64,000 bases of DNA from Erwinia_E haradaeae_D (lineage in GTDB: Bacteria > Pseudomonadota > Gammaproteobacteria > Enterobacterales > Enterobacteriaceae), in the NCBI RefSeq assembly GCF_900698935.1, contig NZ_LR217715.1:248001-312000 (forward strand). The letters run 5' to 3'. A program made the position numbers and the translations under genes. Shown one piece after another: positions 58,372 to 64,000 of this stretch. The first letter of the stretch is position 1; each line of letters opens with the position of its first letter. The notes under the pieces are model-generated. The model saw nothing but the letters and a program-made list of their open reading frames with translations, did no database searches and had not been told where the DNA came from.

Positions 58372-58632
58372 ACGAAATTTAAAAAGAATAAAAAAGAGTT
58401 ATATGTTCGTATAGATATGTTCTATAAAACATACATATTTTATGTAATATCTCATAATACTCTATCACAGAGTCTGATTTAAATTGAATAGAAAGAATAT
58501 TGTATTAGTACCACATATAAGCAGTGATGGTGCATGAAAGAATTGATTTCTCTGTATTTAGATATGAGTGATTGAGTTGATATATACCACGATATAATGA
58601 TAAAAATATTACCATATATATGACTGTAAAAT

Positions 58633-59928
58633 TTATCCTATATAATCTATGTTATGCATATATGGTCGTAGAACCTCTGGTACCCTAATACGACCATCAT
58701 GCTCTTGATAATTTTCTATTATGGCTACTAAGGTGCGCCCTATAGCTAATCCAGAACCATTTATAGTATGTACTAAGCGAGTCCCATTTTTTTGATCATT
58801 AGAACGCCAACGTGCTTTCATACGACGGGATTGAAAATCTCCCATATTTGAACAAGAAGATATTTCGCGATATGTGTTTTGAGCGGGTAACCATGCTTCT
58901 ATATCATATGTTTTTTGTGCACTAAAACTAAGATCTCCGGTACATAGTAGTACGTATCGATATGGTAGTTGGAGAAGTTGGAGTACTCGCTCCGCGTGTC
59001 CGACTAATTCTTCCAGTGCATTCATTGAATCTTCCGCGCGAGTAATTTGCACCATTTCTACTTTATCAAATTGATGCATCCGAATGAGACCTCGTGTATC
59101 ACGACCATAACTACCAGCTTCCGAACGAAAGCAAGGTGTCTTTGCTACCATTTTTAACGGTAGGTCTTTTTCTGCTAGAATCGTGTCTCGTATCATATTA
59201 GTAAGAGATACTTCAGCTGTAGGAATTAGTGCATAATTTTTATTAGAATTTATAGAATCTAATGGATTGAGGTAGCACAGATCTTTTCTGAATTTTGGTA
59301 GATGTCCAGTGCCATATAGGCTGGTTTCGTTAACTAAATATGGTACGTAAGTTTCTTGATATCCATGTTTTTCAGTATGTAAATTCAACATAAATTGACC
59401 TAGTGCACGATACATAAGTGCTATATGTCCCTTCATAACAACAAAACGTGAACCCGTTATTTTTGCAGCAGCATCAAAATCTAAACCTTCTATTTTTTGA
59501 CCTAGCGCTACATGATCTTTTACTTGAAACTCAAATTTTTTTGGTTGACCCCATCGATAAATCTCTTGATTGTAGCTGGCGTTTTCTCCTGTGGGAATCG
59601 TATCATCAGGGATGTTTGGGATTGACATTAGGATTTTATGTATGTTAGCAAAAACTAAGGATAGCTCTCTTTTAGCCACATCTAGTTGTCTAGATAATAC
59701 ATTCACTTCTTGACGTAAGGATTCTGTATCTTTTCCTTTGTTTTTGATTTGTCCAATAAATCTAGATTTTATTTTACGTTTTGCTTGAAGGTTCTCTGTT
59801 TCAATTTGGAGTGTTTTACGTTGCTCTTCGTAGGCATACAGAGTACTTATATCTAAATTATACCCCCTTCGTGCTAGTTTTTTAGAAATTATGTCTGGAG
59901 TACTATGTAGTAGATTGAGATCTATCAT
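58633..59928 (-). CDS. serS: Seryl-tRNA synthetase
   Basis: Class II synthetase charging tRNA-Ser. The start chosen is the ATG at 59928 (MIDLNLLHSTPD), which aligns with E. coli and has AAGG 7 bases upstream; the frame extends 17 codons further without homology. It has 431 residues (E. coli 430). The N-terminal coiled-coil arm at about 30-100 is present; motif 2 is TPCFRSEAGSYGRDTRGLIRMHQF (core residues) and motif 3 is NGSGLAIGRTL. A rarA remnant lies upstream, echoing the ancestral lolA-rarA-serS order. Confidence 0.97.
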   Translation of the reverse strand: MIDLNLLHSTPDIISKKLARRGYNLDISTLYAYEEQRKTLQIETENLQAKRKIKSRFIGQIKNKGKDTESLRQEVNVLSRQLDVAKRELSLVFANIHKILMSIPNIPDDTIPTGENASYNQEIYRWGQPKKFEFQVKDHVALGQKIEGLDFDAAAKITGSRFVVMKGHIALMYRALGQFMLNLHTEKHGYQETYVPYLVNETSLYGTGHLPKFRKDLCYLNPLDSINSNKNYALIPTAEVSLTNMIRDTILAEKDLPLKMVAKTPCFRSEAGSYGRDTRGLIRMHQFDKVEMVQITRAEDSMNALEELVGHAERVLQLLQLPYRYVLLCTGDLSFSAQKTYDIEAWLPAQNTYREISSCSNMGDFQSRRMKARWRSNDQKNGTRLVHTINGSGLAIGRTLVAIIENYQEHDGRIRVPEVLRPYMHNIDYIG

Positions 59929-60813
59929 TCTGACCTTATGCAATAGTGATGAATAAAAAAGTATTTTGTAATGTTGCAATTATAGAATGGAGGTTCGTGT
60001 GTATCATTGTATTTTATATAGATCAAGCTATTACATCAGTGTGTTTTTTTTTGTCAAGTTTATAATCACAAGTAAATTTGGCTTTCTGTAAAAATATATG
60101 TTATTCCCACATGGGTATTCGAAATGAAGCTCGGTGCATTTGTTGCAGAAATTCGATTTAAAATCGTCATATTATGACCTGAAATGAAATTTCACTAGAT
60201 ATCTGCTGTAGTTTTTAAAGTAGTATTGTGTTTAAATCTTTGTATGTTTCTCATATAGTATCTTTTACTTGATAGCTTGACGTAATATAGTAGTTAAGAT
60301 GATTTAACAAATCCTGTTTTTAGCTTGGCTAAATATTAACTTGTCAGGTGATAGAGATGGTTCTATCAAATTCATAATATGAAATAGTGTACATTACATG
60401 AATACATACAACGCTGTTTTTATAGATGGATTGCTGAGAAAGAAGTGCAATTCTATCATAATTTTTATAATCTTTTGCTACATTTTTTTTAAGATGTAAT
60501 AAATACATTATGCAAGATGATTTTTTATGAAAGATGCGTGAACAAGAAAGGAATGATCAATGATCAATACAGAATTTTTATCGTGCATGCGTATGTGATG
60601 CTTATACTTTGTATCTGATGACTTCAGTGACATCGAAACTTAAATGCTATTGGTTTGCATTAATACATAATATTTAATCTATATATGTTTATTTTTCAGC
60701 TTTGTATAGTGGAAATATTTTCATAGACATATGTTGTAGAGAATAGATGCACCCTAAGTATCTGATCAGATGTTTGATATAGCAGCATCCTTAGGAAATA
60801 TATTTTGCAGTAA
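59929..60813. other. Intergenic region serS-asd with rarA C-terminal remnant
   Basis: About 885 bp. The remnant is at 60050-60160 next to serS; the rest shows no signal. Confidence 0.5.
60050..60160 (-). pseudogene. rarA: Remnant of RarA, C-terminal part
   Basis: Upstream of serS on its strand, one frame gives ISATNAPSF (E. coli RarA VHLRNAPTK) and another gives ELHFEYPCGNNIYF then KPN (EANAYAAGEVYF ... PTN). Both are in the correct order for the RarA C-terminus with small deletions and a frameshift, about 120 bases before serS, as expected. The N-terminal part is near 27.8 kb. Confidence 0.45.
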
Positions 60814-61920
60814 CTAATCTATTAATAAACGAAGCATGCGTCGCAGTGGTTCCGCTGCACCCCATAGCAATTGATCGCCGACAGTAAAAGCAGAAATGTA
60901 TTTCGGTCCGATATTCAATTTACGCAATCGACCCACTGGTGTGCATAGTGTACCGGACACTACTGATGGTGTGAGTTCACTCAAGGTATGATCTATATCA
61001 TTTGGAACTATTTTAACCCATGAGTTATGTGCTGCGATTTTTTGTTCGACTTCCAGTAACGGTATATTTTTTTTTAATTTGATAGTAAATGCTTGGCTAT
61101 GACAGCGTAAGGCTCCAATACGCACACATATCCCGTCTATGGGAATGACATGAGTAGTCTGTAATATTTTGTTCGTTTCCGCCTGCCCTTTCCATTCTTC
61201 AATTGTTTGCCCATTTTGGTACTGATGATCAATCCATGGAATGACATTTCCTGCGAGAGGTACGGTAAAACTATCTATTTGTATACCTTGGCGATTTCTT
61301 GTAGTAATTTTTCGCTCAATATCTAGAATTGTAGCAGATGGATTATTTAGATCTTTAGCAACACAAGCATACATTTCACCCATTTGGGTAAGTAATTTGC
61401 GGACATGATGCGCACCACCTCCAGAAGCTGCTTGATATGTAGAAACAGAGATCCATTCAACTAAATGATTAGCGAAAAGACCACCTAACGCCATCAGCAT
61501 CAAGCTGACAGTGCAGTTGCTGCCCACAAAAGTTTTTATTCCCGTACCGATTGCATCATAAATAACGTGATGATTTATAGGGTCAAGAATTATGATAGCC
61601 TCTTCTGTCATACGAAGAATAGAAGACGCATCAATCCAATAACCAGACCATCCTGCTTTTCGAAGTTGATGGTATATTTTTTGTGTATAGCGTCCACCTT
61701 GACAGGTAAGAAGAATATCAAGCGCTTTTAGGGCATCAATATCATTGGCATTTTGTAAGACTCCAACTGATTTTCCATTTAATACAGGCGCAGCTTGGCC
61801 ATATTGTGAGGTAGAAAAAAATACTGGATTGACTACCTCAAAATCACCCTCTTCTTGCATTCGCTGAATTAGAACGGAACCAACCATTCCCCTCCATCCC
61901 ACTAACCCTACTGTTTTCAT
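60814..61920 (-). CDS. asd: Aspartate-semialdehyde dehydrogenase
   Basis: Reduces aspartyl phosphate to the semialdehyde, the branch point for diaminopimelate/lysine, threonine and methionine. It has 368 residues (E. coli 367). GWRGMVGSVLIQRM is the NADP site, the catalytic Cys is in GSNCTVSLML near residue 136, with YQAASGGGA and the catalytic His in LRCHSQAFTIKL. Retention fits continued peptidoglycan synthesis (MurJ) and possibly amino-acid provision to a host. Confidence 0.98.
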   Translation of the reverse strand: MKTVGLVGWRGMVGSVLIQRMQEEGDFEVVNPVFFSTSQYGQAAPVLNGKSVGVLQNANDIDALKALDILLTCQGGRYTQKIYHQLRKAGWSGYWIDASSILRMTEEAIIILDPINHHVIYDAIGTGIKTFVGSNCTVSLMLMALGGLFANHLVEWISVSTYQAASGGGAHHVRKLLTQMGEMYACVAKDLNNPSATILDIERKITTRNRQGIQIDSFTVPLAGNVIPWIDHQYQNGQTIEEWKGQAETNKILQTTHVIPIDGICVRIGALRCHSQAFTIKLKKNIPLLEVEQKIAAHNSWVKIVPNDIDHTLSELTPSVVSGTLCTPVGRLRKLNIGPKYISAFTVGDQLLWGAAEPLRRMLRLLID

Positions 61921-62691
61921 ATTGATGTAGTACTTATTGCATGATCATTATTTGCCATATGTAGTTTTGTACTATGAGAGATTAAGAATATTATATGTAT
62001 ATAGATTAATATGTTTTTGGTATACCTGATTTTTGGTATACATATCAAAGATTTTTTACCATCAGGTAGTATGATACTAGACTTCTAAACAACAATACAG
62101 CATATTTTATATGCTCAAAGTACCAGGTATGCATTGTGACTATGCGATTAATAATCGCATTTATGATATATTGAGCAATCTAATGTTGGTGAGTGTTCTA
62201 CATTTTTTGTTGGTTATCTTCATAACCTTTTGCGTATTTAATACCGAAAAAACCCTTGATTTGCTGCACGATATTTTCTATTTGTAATCGATATGGTGGT
62301 ATTAAGGATTAATAATATAGATTGAGCGTGAAAATAGTCAATGGGCATATTTATCATCTATAAAGTATATGTGTAAATTTATTTTTTTTCACGGAAACGG
62401 AATGGGTGCAACTAGAGAGTTTTTGTGTATTATTGACTATACTGATTATTTTTATTATTTTTCTATCATCATATGATATAATGTTATATGTCTGCTTTAT
62501 ATGTCTGCTTTTATGTCTGCTGTAGTGCTTGATAAGCATCACAGATCTTTCTAATACAGAATTACATCTTTTTATGCTCTGTTATAGCGCGGCATTCTTT
62601 ATTTTTATGCTTATTGCCTCATAATATGCTCAGGCATCATTGTAGACTTAGTATTGTAAGTGTGAATTGAATAAACAGATTGATATTTTTG
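61921..62691. other. Intergenic region asd-gmhB
   Basis: 770 bp. It contains the triple repeat at 62487-62522; no gene or remnant is recognised. Confidence 0.55.
62487..62522. repeat. Three near-tandem copies of TATGTCTGCT
   Basis: Copies start at 62487, 62500 and 62512, separated by one to three bases. This is a slippage-type repeat downstream of gmhB. Confidence 0.8.
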
Positions 62692-63258
62692 TTAAAGAGT
62701 TTTTTTTATGTATTGTGGTAACTCTTTTAAACTATTGAGTACATAATCAGCGTTTAGCACGTGTTCTTTGTGGATCACTTGACCGCTACGAACTAATATT
62801 TTTTTTCCAACCCCAGCTGTTTGTGCTGCTTTTATATCTTCTATTTTATCGCCTACCATATAAGAAGCTGACATCTTGATATGTAAATCCTTTTTAGCAG
62901 TTAGTAACATTCCCGGTTGTGGTTTACGACAATGACATTTTTTGCGCCATTTTTTTATCGTGGCGGTAGGATGATGAGGGCAAAAATATACACCATCTAG
63001 GCGAATATTATGTTCTGCTAAACATTTATTCATCCATTGAGTTAAGATCATAAATTGATTTATAGTAAATATACCGCGTGCAATTCCTGATTGATTGGTC
63101 ACGACGATAATGGCAAAACCCATCAATATTAATTCATGCATTGCATCAATGACACCATCAATAAATTTAAATCGATCTATTGTACAGACGTAGCCAAAAT
63201 CAAGATTTATAGTGCCATCTCTGTCTAAAAAGATGGCCGGTGTTTTATAAACCAGCAT
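62692..63258 (-). CDS. gmhB: D-glycero-beta-D-manno-heptose-1,7-bisphosphate 7-phosphatase
   Basis: HAD-family phosphatase in ADP-heptose synthesis for the LPS inner core. The start chosen is the ATG at 63258, which has GGAAG 5 bases upstream and gives six residues before PAIFLDRDG as in E. coli; an ATG at 63270 is possible. It has 188 residues (E. coli 191). The nucleophile and acid Asp are in FLDRDGT; the zinc-binding loop CPHHP...CHCRKP is complete, and MVGDKIEDI is motif IV. A perfect 40-bp palindrome lies about 150 bases upstream. Confidence 0.97.
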   Translation of the reverse strand: MLVYKTPAIFLDRDGTINLDFGYVCTIDRFKFIDGVIDAMHELILMGFAIIVVTNQSGIARGIFTINQFMILTQWMNKCLAEHNIRLDGVYFCPHHPTATIKKWRKKCHCRKPQPGMLLTAKKDLHIKMSASYMVGDKIEDIKAAQTAGVGKKILVRSGQVIHKEHVLNADYVLNSLKELPQYIKKTL

Positions 63259-63410
63259 GTACGCTTCCATTTTTGGTGAGATTTTCTCAGTGAATACTGT
63301 AAGTATATATTTCTATAATATTATATTGTATTGTATGATGTGTAACATAGAATATGTGTATATCATATAAATGAGTATTTATTGTTTATATTGATAGCAT
63401 CTATAAATTT

Positions 63411-63450
63411 GTAGTATGTATATATACTATATAGTATATATACATACTAC
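63411..63450. repeat. Perfect 40-bp palindrome
   Basis: GTAGTATGTATATATACTAT is followed directly by its exact reverse complement, with no spacer and no mismatch. It could extrude as a cruciform or fold as a long hairpin in RNA. It lies about 150 bases upstream of gmhB. Confidence 0.97.
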
Positions 63451-63712
63451 TCTTTAGAGTAAGAGCGGATGTATAAGAGTATTGTACGCTTATATTTGTT
63501 CATATGAAAAGATTTTTTCTGGTTCAAGATTGTTTATTAGTTTTACTATGAATTTTAATTATATTAGTAAGGAGAATTGATATTTAAAATAATTAATGAG
63601 TTTTGATTAAAAATAAATCATGTGTTATTTTAAACATTACTAATATCATGAAGATGATGTATTTGTTTGAACAATATACAAACTAGTCCATTCTTGTAGA
63701 ATTAGAATATCA

Positions 63713-63734
63713 TACTGTGCATGCATGCACAGTA
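63713..63734. repeat. Perfect 22-bp palindrome
   Basis: TACTGTGCATG and its exact complement CATGCACAGTA meet without spacer; it is GC-richer than its surroundings and might be a protein-binding site. Confidence 0.95.
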
Positions 63735-63864
63735 CTATATATAGATAATTACATCTTTAAAGAAAAAAATTTTATATTAAGTATTGTGTAAATATTGTAA
63801 GAGAAAAAATATATTTTATATAGATATATATTTTTTTATAGGTTAAGATCGATAAATTGAATTG

Positions 63865-63896
63865 AAGAACAAAATATATATGTGTATTTTGTTCTT
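63865..63896. repeat. Hairpin AAGAACAAAATA/TATTTTGTTCTT
   Basis: A perfect 12-bp stem, extendable by a G-U and an A-T pair. No T-run follows on either strand, so a simple terminator is unlikely. Confidence 0.85.
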
Positions 63897-64000
63897 AAAA
63901 TTTCTACTCAACAGTGGATATCGATAGTGTCTATAAGACTAAAATGTTCTGTAATGTTTTATGAAAAATCATACTTTTAATATAATGCGATAAGTATTAT

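Larger units (their letters stand above)
58060..58632. other. Convergent intergenic region thiL-serS
   Basis: 570 bp with the 56-codon frame and a weak hairpin; nothing else is seen. Confidence 0.55.
63259..64000. other. AT-rich right end upstream of gmhB
   Basis: 740 bp without a gene, but with three strong inverted repeats listed separately (63411-63450, 63713-63734, 63865-63896). Confidence 0.6.

Overview
This window looks like part of the chromosome of a genome-reduced gammaproteobacterium of Enterobacterales descent, most likely an obligate insect endosymbiont of the Blochmannia/Baumannia/Sodalis-allied kind; I cannot fix the genus. Every recognisable gene is a close relative of an enterobacterial core gene, base composition is strongly AT-rich, and no insertion sequence, prophage, CRISPR array or intact accessory island is visible. 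The listed protein genes cover only about 37 of 64 kb, a very low coding density.

Layout. 1-8.7 kb: nrdA (cut by the left edge), gnd and waaA-waaE on the minus strand, with an eroded coaD overlapping the end of waaE. 8.7-12.4 kb: a gene desert holding only tRNA-Pro(GGG). 12.4-17.6 kb: heat-shock promoter, dnaK-dnaJ, ubiG, tRNA-Asn. 18-26.4 kb: ispB divergent from rplU-rpmA-obgE, then yoaE and murJ. 27-36.5 kb: lolA, proS, yqjA, clpP-clpX, ubiA. 37-46.2 kb: wabG-wabH, pgm, rluB, galU, grxD. 46.7-54.3 kb: pgpC, a 3.2-kb desert, plsB, uge. 54.9-58.1 kb: the ribD-ribH-nusB-thiL operon. 58.6-63.3 kb: serS, asd, gmhB.

Functional themes. (1) Lipopolysaccharide core of the Klebsiella/Serratia type: gmhB (heptose), waaA (Kdo), waaE (glucose), pgm and galU (UDP-glucose), uge (UDP-galacturonate), wabG and wabH. 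(2) Ubiquinone: ispB, ubiA, ubiG. (3) Protein quality control: DnaK/DnaJ and ClpXP. (4) Envelope and phospholipids: plsB, pgpC, murJ, lolA, yqjA. (5) Riboflavin and thiamine-diphosphate steps, translation and dNTP synthesis.

The most interesting layer is in the gaps. Read against enterobacterial gene order recalled from memory, many of them hold badly eroded remnants of the gene that should be there: coaD after waaE, yhbE between rpmA and obgE, tig before clpP, lon after clpX, ubiC before ubiA, nrdR before ribD, seqA before pgm, ftsK before lolA and rarA after lolA. The two ends of rarA appear to lie 32 kb apart in opposite orientation, which would mark an inversion breakpoint inside a dying gene. 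All remnant calls come from short by-eye alignments; coaD, tig and the N-terminal part of rarA are the strongest. Other leads are a ProRS whose editing site looks disabled, a 40-bp perfect palindrome upstream of gmhB, and decayed motifs in gnd.
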